Assembly (NCBI GenBank): GCA_025355765.1 | Contig: JANXZB010000102.1 | Span: 46,829-110,828 of the forward strand | Reading direction: 5' to 3' | Length of the DNA: 64,000 bases | Origin: Actinomycetes bacterium | GTDB lineage: Bacteria > Actinomycetota > Actinomycetes > Nanopelagicales > Nanopelagicaceae | Part shown: positions 48,307 through 56,992 of the stretch, in pieces | Layout of the letters: each line of letters begins with the position of its first letter | Position numbering within the stretch: the stretch's first letter is position 1 | The notes under the pieces: generated by a model | The model's input: only the letters and a program-made list of their open reading frames with translations | Database searches by the model: none | What the model was told of the DNA's origin: nothing | Made by a program: the position numbers and the translations under genes

Positions 48307-49074
48307 ATGGGAATACTTCAAGGCAAAAATATTCTGGTCACTGGTGTTCTCACTGAGGCATCTATCGCCTTCCACGTAGCTCGTCTTGCCCAAGAACAAG
48401 GTGCGAACGTGGTATTGAGTTCTTTCGGTCGAGCCTCACGTATTACAGAGCGCATTTCTGCGCGGTTGCCGCAACTTGCACCGGTTGTCGAACTCGATGT
48501 CACAAACGATGAGGATCTGGCGGCACTGGCCGATCGCGTGCGCGCATACGTTCCCACGCTCGACGGAGTTGTACATTCGATCGCCTTTGCACCAGAGGCG
48601 GCCCTGGGCGGAAACTTCCTTAATACCGCGTGGCCAGATGTCGCCACCGCGATCCAAATCTCTGCCTTCTCATTGAAATCTCTCACTATGGCTGCCCGAC
48701 CCTTGTTCAATGGGGGCGCCTCGGTGGTGGGCTTGGATTTTGATGCAACGGTTGCTTGGCCCAAATACGATTGGATGGGTGTTGCCAAGGCCGCCCTTGA
48801 GTCCACGACCCGCTATTTAGCCCGGGATTTAGGGCCAGAAAATGTCCGAGTAAACCTTGTCTCAGCAGGGCCACTTCGTACGATTGCGGCAAAATCCATC
48901 CCTGGGTTTGAACAATTTGAGGCGCTCTGGAACCAGCGCTCGGCCCTCACCTGGGACTTCAATGATCCCGTTCCGACAGCCCAGGCCGTAGCCGTTCTGT
49001 TATCGGATTGGATGCCCAAGACAACCGGGGAAATTATCCATGTCGATGGAGGAGTCCACGCCATCGGGGGTTGA
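48307..49074 (+). CDS. fabI: Enoyl-ACP reductase (FabI/InhA type)
   Basis: NADH-dependent enoyl-ACP reductase of type II fatty acid synthesis, 255 residues. It begins GILQGKNILVTGVLTEASIAFHVA, the InhA/FabI loop. The catalytic motif is YDWMGVAKAALE (Tyr-x6-Lys). The substrate-loop region is AAKSIPGFEQFEALWNQRSALTWDF. The gene is 3 nt after fabG, so the two are an operon. As in InhA, LTEASIAFHVA replaces the more usual FabI loop. Confidence 0.96.
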   Translation: MGILQGKNILVTGVLTEASIAFHVARLAQEQGANVVLSSFGRASRITERISARLPQLAPVVELDVTNDEDLAALADRVRAYVPTLDGVVHSIAFAPEAALGGNFLNTAWPDVATAIQISAFSLKSLTMAARPLFNGGASVVGLDFDATVAWPKYDWMGVAKAALESTTRYLARDLGPENVRVNLVSAGPLRTIAAKSIPGFEQFEALWNQRSALTWDFNDPVPTAQAVAVLLSDWMPKTTGEIIHVDGGVHAIGG

Positions 49075-49278
49075 GTGCGCTCGATTTCCCCTTAGTCAAC
49101 GGCTCTAGTACCCTTGCGCCAGACCAGTGGTTTAGCCACTGCAAGTGGAGTCACCGCTCCCACCTTCTTTGCTTGAGGCGATTAGGGTCTGTCGAGGCCC
49201 ATTCTTGGGCCCTCTTGCGGTGCTCGCGATTGCAGCGACTTTTTCTACTGACACCGTAGTCAACATGAAGGAGTATTT
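49075..49278 (+). promoter_or_regulatory. infC leader region with several hairpins
   Basis: A 204-nt gap between fabI and infC. TACCCT near 49110 could be a -10 box, but its -35 is weak. Possible RNA hairpins are CAGTGG/CCACTG (49125-49141, loop TTTAG), an imperfect stem at 49145-49174, and GAGGCCCA/TGGGCCCTC with one bulge (49194-49214). TTTTT at 49240-49244 follows a weak TCGC/GCGA stem. This layout could be a regulated leader for infC-rpmI-rplT, but the evidence is only structural. A 70-codon frame here overlaps infC and looks non-coding. Confidence 0.35.
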
Positions 49279-49281
49279 ATC
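49268..49281 (+). promoter_or_regulatory. Shine-Dalgarno and ATC start codon of infC
   Basis: AAGGAG (49268-49273), five bases (TATTT), then ATC (49279-49281) opens the frame that reads [14 protein letters not shown], the conserved IF3 N-terminus. Upstream in the same frame only CAC CGT AGT CAA CAT GAA GGA GTA TTT separate it from a TGA stop, so no ATG, GTG or TTG is available. Initiation at AUC is therefore inferred. Confidence 0.85.
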
Positions 49282-49869
49282 AGCACTGAAGCACGCATCA
49301 ACGATCGCATTCGCGTCCCCCAAGTTCGTCTCATCGGTCCTACCGCTGAACAAATAGGAGTCGTCGATATCGATACCGCATTGAGGATGGCAGATGAGAT
49401 CGGCCTTGACCTAGTTGAGATCGCACCGGATGCCAATCCACCCGTTTGCAAGATCATGGATTTCGGAAAATACAAGTACGAGATCGCACAGAAGGCACGG
49501 GAAGCGCGGCAGAACCAGACTCACATTGTGGTCAAAGAGGTTCGGATGCGGCCCAAGATCGAAAGTCACGATTATGAGACCAAGCGGGCTCACATCGAGA
49601 AGTTCCTCAAGGGTGGCGACAAAGTGAAGATCACAATGCAATTTCGTGGACGAGAGCAAACTAGGCCTGAGTTGGGTTACCGACTTTTGCAGAAGCTTGC
49701 TCAAGACATTAGCGATTTCGGTTTCGTTGAGTTTGCGCCCAAGCAAGAGGGTCGAAATATGACCATGGTCTTGGGTCCTACCAAGCGCAAGACCGAAGCG
49801 GTGGCGGAGCAGAAGGCGGCACGCAAAGCCAAGGCGGATGCCGTGGCAAAGGAACAAGAAGAAGCGTAA
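49279..49869 (+). CDS. infC: Translation initiation factor IF-3
   Basis: IF3, 196 residues from the ATC codon at 49279. It controls start-codon choice on the 30S subunit. The N-domain has [25 protein letters not shown] and [26 protein letters not shown]. The C-domain has [45 protein letters not shown] and [15 protein letters not shown], and a Lys/Ala-rich tail follows. Taking the first ordinary start (TTG 49381) would delete the N-domain's first 34 residues. infC in E. coli also starts at a non-standard codon (AUU), which underlies its autoregulation. rpmI and rplT follow in the usual order. Confidence 0.95.
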   Translation: MSTEARINDRIRVPQVRLIGPTAEQIGVVDIDTALRMADEIGLDLVEIAPDANPPVCKIMDFGKYKYEIAQKAREARQNQTHIVVKEVRMRPKIESHDYETKRAHIEKFLKGGDKVKITMQFRGREQTRPELGYRLLQKLAQDISDFGFVEFAPKQEGRNMTMVLGPTKRKTEAVAEQKAARKAKADAVAKEQEEA

Positions 49870-49908
49870 GAGTTTTTTAAAACCAGCTGTAACGAGAGGA
49901 ACGCGCAC

Positions 49909-50106
49909 ATGCCAAAGATGAAAACGCACAGTGGTGCAAAGAAGACCTTCCGCCTCACTGGAACAGGGAAGATCATGCACGAGCGAGCTGGCAAGCGCCA
50001 CCTTCTTGAGCGCAAGTCTTCGCGTCAAACCCGCCGTCTGACAAATGACGTCGCGGCCAAGCCATCAACAACTTTTACAGCCAAGCGCATGCTTGGTTTG
50101 AAATAA
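49909..50106 (+). CDS. rpmI: 50S ribosomal protein L35
   Basis: Small basic ribosomal protein of 65 residues. [22 protein letters not shown] and [20 protein letters not shown] are diagnostic of bL35. Shine-Dalgarno GAGAGGA lies upstream of ATG 49909. It lies between infC and rplT, the conserved order. Confidence 0.97.
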   Translation: MPKMKTHSGAKKTFRLTGTGKIMHERAGKRHLLERKSSRQTRRLTNDVAAKPSTTFTAKRMLGLK

Positions 50107-50120
50107 GGAGCGTCATTTAA

Positions 50121-50477
50121 ATGGCAAGAGTAAAACGTGGCGTTCATGCCGCAAAGAAGCGTCGTACAGTCCTCGAGCGAGCCAGCGGATACCGCGGACA
50201 GCGTTCGCGTCTCTATGCAAAGGCAAAAGAACAACTTACTCACTCAATGGTTTATGCGTTCAACGATCGAAAAGACAAGAAGGGCGATTTCCGCCAACTC
50301 TGGATTCAGCGCATCAATGCCGCAAGCCGTGCAAATGGCCTGACCTACAACCGTTTCATTCAAGGGTTGAAGGCAGCCGGTGTTGAAGTGGATCGTCGCG
50401 TACTTTCTGAGCTTGCAACCAATGAGCCAGAAACTTTCAAGACGCTTGTTGAAGTTGCTCGCAAGAGCCTTGTGTAA
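50121..50477 (+). CDS. rplT: 50S ribosomal protein L20
   Basis: Primary rRNA-binding protein bL20, 118 residues. It starts [39 protein letters not shown] and has the C-terminal [29 protein letters not shown] Shine-Dalgarno TAAGGAG precedes the ATG. In some bacteria L20 represses this operon by binding its leader; no such site is provable here. Confidence 0.97.
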   Translation: MARVKRGVHAAKKRRTVLERASGYRGQRSRLYAKAKEQLTHSMVYAFNDRKDKKGDFRQLWIQRINAASRANGLTYNRFIQGLKAAGVEVDRRVLSELATNEPETFKTLVEVARKSLV

Positions 50478-50489
50478 CTTCTGCTCCCA

Positions 50490-51287
50490 ATGATTGAGAG
50501 CCTTCATTCGCCGCATATCGCGCGAGTGAAGGCTCTTATTGGTTCTCGCGGTAAAAAATCCCGAAAGGAAAGCGGTCTTTTCGTAGCAGAGGGACTTCAG
50601 TTTCTGCGTGAGGCGGCCAGAGTTGGGTCGAAACCTGAAATTGAGACTCTCTACCTAACTGCCGCGGCACGTTTGAAAATTGCCGCAGAGGGCCTAGATA
50701 TAAACCATTTGAACACAGTCGATGTTGCAGATGCCGTGATGAATGCGATGGGGGAGACGGTCACCCCGCAAGGGATCATCGGGCTCTGCAAATTGCCAGA
50801 GCTAACGTTAAATGACATTGAAATCGGACCTAACAAGAAGTACATCTATCTCCATGAGATACAAGATCCCGGAAATGCCGGGACGATCTTGCGCACGGCA
50901 GATGCGACTGGTTTTGATGGCGTCATCACTGCGCCAAATAGCGTCGATCTCTTCTCTCCGAAAGTTGTCCGGGCAAGTGCTGGTTCTCTGTGGCACTTAC
51001 CAGTCATCGAACGCGTCGAGGTATCCGATCTTCTTTCCATCTGGCCGAACAACTCAATTTTCGCACTAGAGGTCGATGCCAATAATTCTCTACTAGAAAT
51101 TCAATACTCGCACCCGTCGCTTTGGATTTTCGGCAACGAAGCCCATGGACTTCCGCAGTGGGAGAGCCAGCCTCGGATTTCCTCGATATCAATTCCGATG
51201 CCGGGCCACGCCGAAAGTCTGAATCTGGCCGCTGCCGCATCCATTGTCATGTTTTATGTAACGCAACTTCAGCATCTCGGACAGTAG
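50490..51287 (+). CDS. SpoU/TrmH-family RNA 2'-O-methyltransferase
   Basis: RNA ribose methyltransferase of 265 residues with the SPOUT knot. The N-terminal substrate-binding domain is KSRKESGLFVAEGLQFLREA. The catalytic motifs are LHEIQDPGNAGTILRTADATGFDGVI, IFGNEAHGL and SIPMPGHAESLNLAAAASIVMFY. The target (23S rRNA or tRNA) cannot be fixed. It lies 12 nt after rplT, as in many actinobacteria (tsnR-like neighbour of pheST). No Shine-Dalgarno is visible before ATG 50490. Confidence 0.93.
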   Translation: MIESLHSPHIARVKALIGSRGKKSRKESGLFVAEGLQFLREAARVGSKPEIETLYLTAAARLKIAAEGLDINHLNTVDVADAVMNAMGETVTPQGIIGLCKLPELTLNDIEIGPNKKYIYLHEIQDPGNAGTILRTADATGFDGVITAPNSVDLFSPKVVRASAGSLWHLPVIERVEVSDLLSIWPNNSIFALEVDANNSLLEIQYSHPSLWIFGNEAHGLPQWESQPRISSISIPMPGHAESLNLAAAASIVMFYVTQLQHLGQ

Positions 51288-51297
51288 ACTCAGCGCC

Positions 51298-52308
51298 ATG
51301 GTTTCTGAGCAGACTCTGCTGCAGTGGGTAGACGACGCGGTTGCCGCGATATCTTCTGCCACGGATCTGGATGAACTCAAGAATGCCAGACTGGCTCATA
51401 CCGGGGACAAGTCTCCAATAGCCCAAGCCAGCCGATCCCTTGGAAGTGCACCGGCGGAGGAGCGCGCCCGACTTGGCAAGTTGATCGGAGATGCTCGAGC
51501 CAGCGTCACAGCCGCATTGGATGAACGCCGCGAAATTCTGGAAGCGCAACGAGACGAGCGCGTCCTTCTTGAAGAGGTCGTGGATGTGACTTTGCCGTCT
51601 TCGCGTACACACCAAGGCGCCTTACATCCGATCACGATCCTTAAGAATGAGATCTGCGATTTCTTCATCGCGCAAGGTTATGGAGTCGCCGACGGGCCAG
51701 AACTCGAGGCAGAGTGGCTCAATTTTGACGCGCTGAATATGCACGCTGACCATCCAGCACGAACCATGCAAGACACGTTTTTCGTTGAGCCGCTTGAAGC
51801 ACGTCTAGTCCTTCGGACTCACACGTCACCCGTACAGATCCGCACCATGCTCGAGAATCAGCCGCCGATATATGTAATCTGTCCCGGACGCACATTTCGT
51901 GCCGATGAACTCGACGCGACTCATACACCGGTTTTCGCCCAGGTTGAAGGCTTGGTCATTGATCGCGGGATAACGATGGCCAATCTCAAAGGCACCTTGG
52001 ATCTCTTTGCAAGAGAAATGTTTGGAGACGAAGCAATCACCCGACTGCGACCTTCCTTCTTCCCATTTACCGAACCAAGTGCAGAAGTCGACGTCTTTTT
52101 CAATGGTCGATGGATCGAATGGGGCGGATGCGGCATGGTCAACCCGAAAGTATTGGCCGCTTGCGGGATAGATTCATCGATTTACAGTGGCTTCGCATTC
52201 GGAATGGGCCTCGAACGAACCCTCATCGTGCGCCATGGAATTACAGACATGCGTGACATAGTCGAAGGCGATATCCGCTTCAGCCGAACATTCGGATTGG
52301 GGCTCTAA
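51298..52308 (+). CDS. pheS: Phenylalanyl-tRNA synthetase alpha subunit
   Basis: Catalytic subunit of the (alpha-beta)2 PheRS, 336 residues. An N-terminal coiled-coil with LVAHTGDKSPIAQASRSLG-like features precedes the class II core. HPITILKNEICDFF, VADGPELEAEWLNFDALNMHADHPAR, the motif 2 region TFRADELDATHTPVFAQVEGLVID and the motif 3 region GFAFGMGLERTLIVRHGI are seen. TAGACT (51285-51290), which includes the stop of the preceding gene, lies 7 nt before ATG 51298. A leaderless promoter is likely. Confidence 0.96.
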   Translation: MVSEQTLLQWVDDAVAAISSATDLDELKNARLAHTGDKSPIAQASRSLGSAPAEERARLGKLIGDARASVTAALDERREILEAQRDERVLLEEVVDVTLPSSRTHQGALHPITILKNEICDFFIAQGYGVADGPELEAEWLNFDALNMHADHPARTMQDTFFVEPLEARLVLRTHTSPVQIRTMLENQPPIYVICPGRTFRADELDATHTPVFAQVEGLVIDRGITMANLKGTLDLFAREMFGDEAITRLRPSFFPFTEPSAEVDVFFNGRWIEWGGCGMVNPKVLAACGIDSSIYSGFAFGMGLERTLIVRHGITDMRDIVEGDIRFSRTFGLGL

Positions 52309-54773
52309 TGCGCATTCCACTTTCTTGGATCCGCGAGTTCGCCGCAATTCCCAATTCGCTCACCCCTGAAGAGATTGGGGAAGCCATCGTCAAAGTGGGC
52401 TTTGAGGTTGAAGATATCGAGCATCAAGGTTCTGAAATCTCAGGACCGCTCGTTATCGGTCGAGTACTTAAAATAGAAGAGATCACTGAATTTAAGAAGC
52501 CCATTCGATGGGTCGAACTCGACTGTGCCGAGCCGACTACGCGATTTGTTATTTGCGGTGCGAGCAATTTCAGCATCGGTGATCTTGTCGTTGTCGCATT
52601 ACCTGGTGCGGTTTTGCCTGGAGGTTTTGCCATCAGTCAGCGAGAAACGTATGGCAAGGTCAGCAACGGCATGATCTGCTCCTCTCGCGAGCTGGGTCTT
52701 AACGAGGACCATTCTGGAATTCTTGTTCTTCCTACCCAATCAACTTCTCCTGGCGCGGATGCCCTTGAGCTACTGGAAATACAAGACGTTGTCTTCGACG
52801 TCGCGGTCAATCCAGATAGGGGATACGCCCTTTCTGTGCGAGGCATGGCCCGTGAAGTCGCGGCCTCCCTCGGGGTTGCTTTTGCCGATCCTGTTCACTC
52901 CATAAATCTGGACGGTTTTGTTTCCACGGGCAAGGGTGTGGTTCCAAAAATTGGCGACCCAAAGGGGGTTTCGGTCATATATGTACGAACCTTGGGCAAC
53001 TTCGATCCCAAGGCACACACACCATTGTGGATGCGAAGGCGTATTGAGAAATGCGGAATGCGTTCAATCTCGCTGGCCGTCGATGTCACCAACTACGTGA
53101 TGCTCGAATTAGGTCAGCCACTCCACGCATTTGATCGCTCGCAAATTGAGGGTTCATTGCATATTCGAAGGGCCGGTAAGACTAAGAATTTCACGACCCT
53201 CGATGGCCAAGAGCGCACCCTTTCGGGCGAGGACCTCCTCGTGGCCGATGATGCGCGCGCACTGGCCTTGGCTGGGACCATGGGTGGTGCCAATTCTGAA
53301 GTAAATGAGTCCACGACTTCGCTGGCCATCGAAGCGGCCAGATTTGATCCCATTTGCATTGCCAAGAACGCCCGTCGTCACAAGCTCTCCACGGAAGCCT
53401 CGCGCCGATTCGAACGCGGTGTTGATCCATCCCTTGCAGAGTATGCATCGGCTCGCGCTGCAGCCCTTCTCATTGCCCACGGCGGAGCCACTCACGTGGA
53501 CTCCCAACACGATGGAGAACCCAAGTACAGCCCAATAGTTGATTTAGACCCTCATTTCATAGCTTCCTTGACTGGTGCCGACATTTCCCTTGCACAAGTG
53601 CGCGAGAAGCTCACTCTTGTCGGATGCGACGTCGAGGAGATAAGTGAATCTCTCTGGCGCATTGATCCACCGTCATGGCGAAGTGACCTGCTTGCACCGG
53701 CAGATTTGGTGGAAGAAGTTGCCCGCATGGTCGGCTACGACGCAATCCCATCTCTGCTTCCGCCACATCCGGTGAGCCCTGGTTTAACCAATTTCCAACG
53801 ACGCCTTCGCATACTCGCTCAACTGTTGGCAGATAAGGGGCTGGTAGAAGTTCAGAACTACCCCTTTGTCTCAGGATCAATCATGAAAGAGATGGGCTAC
53901 CTCGGCGATCGCGCCAAAGCATTCCGAATTGTTAATCCGATGTCCGAGGATGCTCCCTTGCTGCGCACTCACCTCATTCCAGGGCTAGTAGAAACTGCTG
54001 CCCGAAACATCAGCCGTGGAGCCCGAGACTTTGGATTGTTTGAGATCGGAACAATATTTCGTAACACCTCATCTCTCTCCTCGATCGACAACCCACCCAC
54101 TGACGCGCGCCCATCACAAAAAATACTTGACCAGATTTACGCCGGCGTGCCCGATCAGCCAATCCACGTGGGCGGAGTTCTAATTGGCAACGCGCATTCG
54201 GATGATTGGCGGGGGAAAGGTCGTGCGTACGATTGGAATGACGCCATCGAGTTTGCCGAGTCCATACTCCAGGCATGCAACCTCACATGGACGATCGCGC
54301 GCTCTGACTTTGCGCCGTGGCATCCGGGTAGATGTGCTGAGTTGCTAGTTGACGGCAAGATCATTTCCCATGCGGGTGAACTTCATCCTCGAGTAGTCGC
54401 CTTCTTTGGCCTGCCGGCCAGATCATGCGCCTTCGTCGTTAATCTCTCTGCCATCCCCGATCATGATGTGCTGCGCGCGCCTTCGGTTGGGACGATGCCT
54501 GTTGCTGTGCAAGATATTGCCCTCATCGTTGACGAGAAAGTGACAAGCGCCGAAATCGTGGAAGCACTCAAGAGCGGTGCGGGTGAATTGCTTGAATCGG
54601 TCACTCTCTTTGACCGATACGACAAGCTAGGGGAGGGCAAGATTTCTCTGGCCTATACGTTGACCTTCCGGGCTCCGGATCGAACCCTCACTGGTGCAGA
54701 AATCTCTCAGGTCCGTGAAGCAGCCGTCGAAGCGGCTCGAATCAAATTCGGCGCAATCATTCGTTCGGCTTGA
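52308..54773 (+). CDS. pheT: Phenylalanyl-tRNA synthetase beta subunit
   Basis: Non-catalytic subunit of PheRS, 821 residues. It has an N-terminal EMAP-like tRNA-binding OB fold (residues ~40-150), B3/B4 editing domain (NYVMLELGQPLHAFDRSQIEG and STEASRRFERGVDP), the B5 domain, and a catalytic-like domain (AARNISRGARDFGLFEIGTIF). A C-terminal anticodon-binding FDX-ACB domain follows (VAVQDIALIVDEKVTSAEIV). It overlaps pheS by 1 nt. The stop lies 3 nt before the first ARG box. Confidence 0.96.
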   Translation: MRIPLSWIREFAAIPNSLTPEEIGEAIVKVGFEVEDIEHQGSEISGPLVIGRVLKIEEITEFKKPIRWVELDCAEPTTRFVICGASNFSIGDLVVVALPGAVLPGGFAISQRETYGKVSNGMICSSRELGLNEDHSGILVLPTQSTSPGADALELLEIQDVVFDVAVNPDRGYALSVRGMAREVAASLGVAFADPVHSINLDGFVSTGKGVVPKIGDPKGVSVIYVRTLGNFDPKAHTPLWMRRRIEKCGMRSISLAVDVTNYVMLELGQPLHAFDRSQIEGSLHIRRAGKTKNFTTLDGQERTLSGEDLLVADDARALALAGTMGGANSEVNESTTSLAIEAARFDPICIAKNARRHKLSTEASRRFERGVDPSLAEYASARAAALLIAHGGATHVDSQHDGEPKYSPIVDLDPHFIASLTGADISLAQVREKLTLVGCDVEEISESLWRIDPPSWRSDLLAPADLVEEVARMVGYDAIPSLLPPHPVSPGLTNFQRRLRILAQLLADKGLVEVQNYPFVSGSIMKEMGYLGDRAKAFRIVNPMSEDAPLLRTHLIPGLVETAARNISRGARDFGLFEIGTIFRNTSSLSSIDNPPTDARPSQKILDQIYAGVPDQPIHVGGVLIGNAHSDDWRGKGRAYDWNDAIEFAESILQACNLTWTIARSDFAPWHPGRCAELLVDGKIISHAGELHPRVVAFFGLPARSCAFVVNLSAIPDHDVLRAPSVGTMPVAVQDIALIVDEKVTSAEIVEALKSGAGELLESVTLFDRYDKLGEGKISLAYTLTFRAPDRTLTGAEISQVREAAVEAARIKFGAIIRSA

Positions 54774-54775
54774 TC

Positions 54776-54809
54776 TGCATAAATATGCAAGAAATTGCAT
54801 ATTTATAGA
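54776..54809 (+). promoter_or_regulatory. Tandem ARG boxes (ArgR operators) upstream of argC
   Basis: Box 1 is TGCAT-AAAT-ATGCA (54776-54789), a perfect palindrome. Box 2 is TGCAT-ATTT-ATAGA (54796-54809), whose left half is perfect and right half degenerate. The centres are about 20 bp apart, close to two helical turns, as for tandem ArgR sites elsewhere. TTGCAT/TGCAT with AT-rich centres matches actinobacterial ARG boxes. Box 2 covers the -35 region of argC, and argR lies in the same operon, so feedback repression by arginine is expected. Confidence 0.75.
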
Positions 54810-54824
54810 TATATCGTGTACCCT
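54795..54824 (+). promoter_or_regulatory. Putative leaderless argC promoter
   Basis: TTGCAT (54795-54800), an 18-nt spacer and TACCCT (54819-54824) form a promoter. The -10 ends 6 nt before the argC ATG at 54831, so transcription would start at or next to the start codon. The -35 box lies within ARG box 2. Confidence 0.55.
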
Positions 54825-54830
54825 AGATCC

Positions 54831-55850
54831 ATGAAAACTGGGGTGCTTGGTGCCAGCGGATACGCAGGCGGGGAACTGTTGCGTCTTTTAGAGAATCATC
54901 CTGCCTTTATTCCAACCCATGTGACTGCTAACGCTCATGCAGGCGAACGCATTTTATCAGTACACCCTCAGTTGAGCGGAATGGGTGATCGCGCTTTCGC
55001 CACCTTGGATTACAAAGAGTTGGCTGAATGCGAAATTGTTTTTCTCGCCCTGCCGCACGGTGAATCAGCTAAAGTCGTTCCGCACCTCACGCCGGATCAA
55101 TTGATTGTGGATCTCGGTGCCGATTACCGTCTCGAGAATCCCCACGCATGGCAGAAGTATTACGGGGGAGAACACGCCGGTACGTGGACATATGGTCTTC
55201 CAGAACTCAAAGGCTCAAGAGATCTCATTGCCAAGTCAAAGAGAGTCGCCAATCCTGGCTGTTACGCCACTGCAATCACCCTTGCCTGCGCTCCGATTCT
55301 TTCGGTCGTCGACGCATCCGACATAGTCGTCGTGGCGGCATCCGGAACCACTGGGGCCGGTCGAAGTGCGAAAGTCGCTCTGCTCGCCAGTGAGGTCTCT
55401 GGTTCACTTACCTCGTATAAGTTCGGCGGCGTTCATCAGCACACTCCGGAAATCGAAGAGTCACTGAGTCGACTCTCGGCAAGGGCGGTAAAGATATCTT
55501 TTACGCCAATTTTAGCTCCGATGCCACGTGGAATATTGGCCACGGTCACAAGCAGACTCAATCAATCGTTGGATTTGCCGGCCTTGCGTTCTCTCTTCTC
55601 GGATGCATATGACGGCGAAGAGTTTGTGACCTTGTTGCCAGAGGGGCAATTGCCAAAGACTTCGAGTGTTCTGGGATCAAATCACGCGCAACTTCAAGTC
55701 GCAATCGATGAGCATGCCGACAGGGTCGTGGTCTCTATTGTCATTGACAACTTGGGTAAGGGCGCTGCCTCCCAAGCGTTGCAGAACGCGAATCTGATTG
55801 TCGGACTTCCTGAAAACACCGGACTTCTCATGAGCGGCCTAGGCGCATGA
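54831..55850 (+). CDS. argC: N-acetyl-gamma-glutamyl-phosphate reductase
   Basis: Third step of arginine synthesis, reducing N-acetylglutamyl phosphate with NADPH, 339 residues. It has GVLGASGYAGGELLRLL at the N-terminus, FLALPHGES, the catalytic cysteine in VANPGCYATAITLACAP, and HQHTPEIEE. The open frame extends 12 codons upstream through the ARG box region, which is not coding. ATG 54831 has no Shine-Dalgarno but has a -10 box 6 nt before it. It overlaps argJ by 4 nt. Confidence 0.96.
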   Translation: MKTGVLGASGYAGGELLRLLENHPAFIPTHVTANAHAGERILSVHPQLSGMGDRAFATLDYKELAECEIVFLALPHGESAKVVPHLTPDQLIVDLGADYRLENPHAWQKYYGGEHAGTWTYGLPELKGSRDLIAKSKRVANPGCYATAITLACAPILSVVDASDIVVVAASGTTGAGRSAKVALLASEVSGSLTSYKFGGVHQHTPEIEESLSRLSARAVKISFTPILAPMPRGILATVTSRLNQSLDLPALRSLFSDAYDGEEFVTLLPEGQLPKTSSVLGSNHAQLQVAIDEHADRVVVSIVIDNLGKGAASQALQNANLIVGLPENTGLLMSGLGA

Positions 55851-56992
55851 AGCTGCCTAAAGGGTTTCGAGCAGGTGCGGTTGCGGCCGGCTTGAAGAGT
55901 TCGGGGGCTTTAGACCTCACAATTATTGAAAACCAAGGTCCGGATTTTGTGGGAGTGGCCGTGTTCACCAGCAACAAAGTTGTCGCTGCCCCGGTCACAT
56001 GGACCAAGCAAGTGGTTTCTGACGCGACTGTAAATGCGGTACTGCTCAATTCGGGTGGGGCAAATGCCTGTACGGGCCCACAAGGATTTCTGGATACCCA
56101 CAAGAGCGCCGAATACGTGGCAGCACGTCTGGGCATCTCTTCTTCAGACGTTGCTGTTTGCTCTACCGGTCTTATAGGCGAACTTCTTCCGATGGAGAAA
56201 ATCATTTCCGGCATCGATGGCATCGTCTCCACACTAAGTGAAGAGAATTTGGAAGCGGCCGCAAGGGCGATCATGACAACTGATTCAGTTCCCAAGATTG
56301 CAACGAGTGTGAAGAACGGCGTCACGGTGACGGGATTCGCCAAAGGCGCTGGAATGTTGGCGCCCAGCCTGGCAACAATGCTCTCGGTCGTCATGACCGA
56401 TGCTCGAGTATCGACATCACATCTGCAGGAAATCTTTACTCGCGTCTGCGACCGCACCTATAACAGGATCGATTCCGACGGTTGCACCTCTACAAACGAC
56501 ACCGTTTTGTTACTTTCCTCCGGTGCATCCGGCGTAGATATTTCAGATATCGAACTTGAGGAGTCTTTGTTTGAGGTGTGTGGCTCCCTTGCTCGACAAC
56601 TAATCCAGGATGCCGAAGGTCACACCAAAGTTGTCTCGATCATTGTTCAAAATGCCATGACCGAACTCGATGCCGTGGCTGTTGGAAGAGCTTGCGCCCG
56701 CAACAATTTACTTAAGTGCGCTCTGTTCGGTGGGGACCCTAACTGGGGGCGAATTCTTGCCGCTGTTGGAACCGCCGAAGCGCAATTCGATCCGACGAAT
56801 GTGGATGTTTCTCTAAACGGAGTGATGGTTGCCAAGTCAAGTGGTCCGGGCGAGGATCGATCGCTGGTTGACCTCTCTGCAGGCGATATCGAGATCACCA
56901 TAGATTTGAAGGCCGGTTTCGCCACTGCAACTATTCTGACGAATGATCTAAGCCATGACTATGTTCATGAGAACTCGGCCTACGCGACATGA
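55847..56992 (+). CDS. argJ: Glutamate N-acetyltransferase / amino-acid acetyltransferase
   Basis: Ornithine acetyltransferase of the cyclic arginine pathway, 381 residues, cleaved autocatalytically at an Ala-Thr bond. The cleavage site region is KGAGMLAPSLATMLSVVMTDA, with Thr as the new N-terminal nucleophile. It begins PKGFRAGAVAAGLK and has NRIDSDGCTSTNDTVLLLSSGAS and FGGDPNWGRILAAVG. Presence of argJ means acetyl groups are recycled between ornithine and glutamate. It overlaps argB by 4 nt. Confidence 0.96.
   Translation: MKLPKGFRAGAVAAGLKSSGALDLTIIENQGPDFVGVAVFTSNKVVAAPVTWTKQVVSDATVNAVLLNSGGANACTGPQGFLDTHKSAEYVAARLGISSSDVAVCSTGLIGELLPMEKIISGIDGIVSTLSEENLEAAARAIMTTDSVPKIATSVKNGVTVTGFAKGAGMLAPSLATMLSVVMTDARVSTSHLQEIFTRVCDRTYNRIDSDGCTSTNDTVLLLSSGASGVDISDIELEESLFEVCGSLARQLIQDAEGHTKVVSIIVQNAMTELDAVAVGRACARNNLLKCALFGGDPNWGRILAAVGTAEAQFDPTNVDVSLNGVMVAKSSGPGEDRSLVDLSAGDIEITIDLKAGFATATILTNDLSHDYVHENSAYAT

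Noticed and set aside
49145..49357. 70-codon plus-strand ORF across the infC leader and start
   Set aside because: It overlaps infC out of frame, has no recognisable motif, and the overlapping infC frame is strongly conserved.
49381..49869. infC starting at TTG 49381
   Set aside because: It would delete 34 conserved N-terminal residues; the frame upstream clearly encodes the IF3 N-terminus down to the ATC codon.
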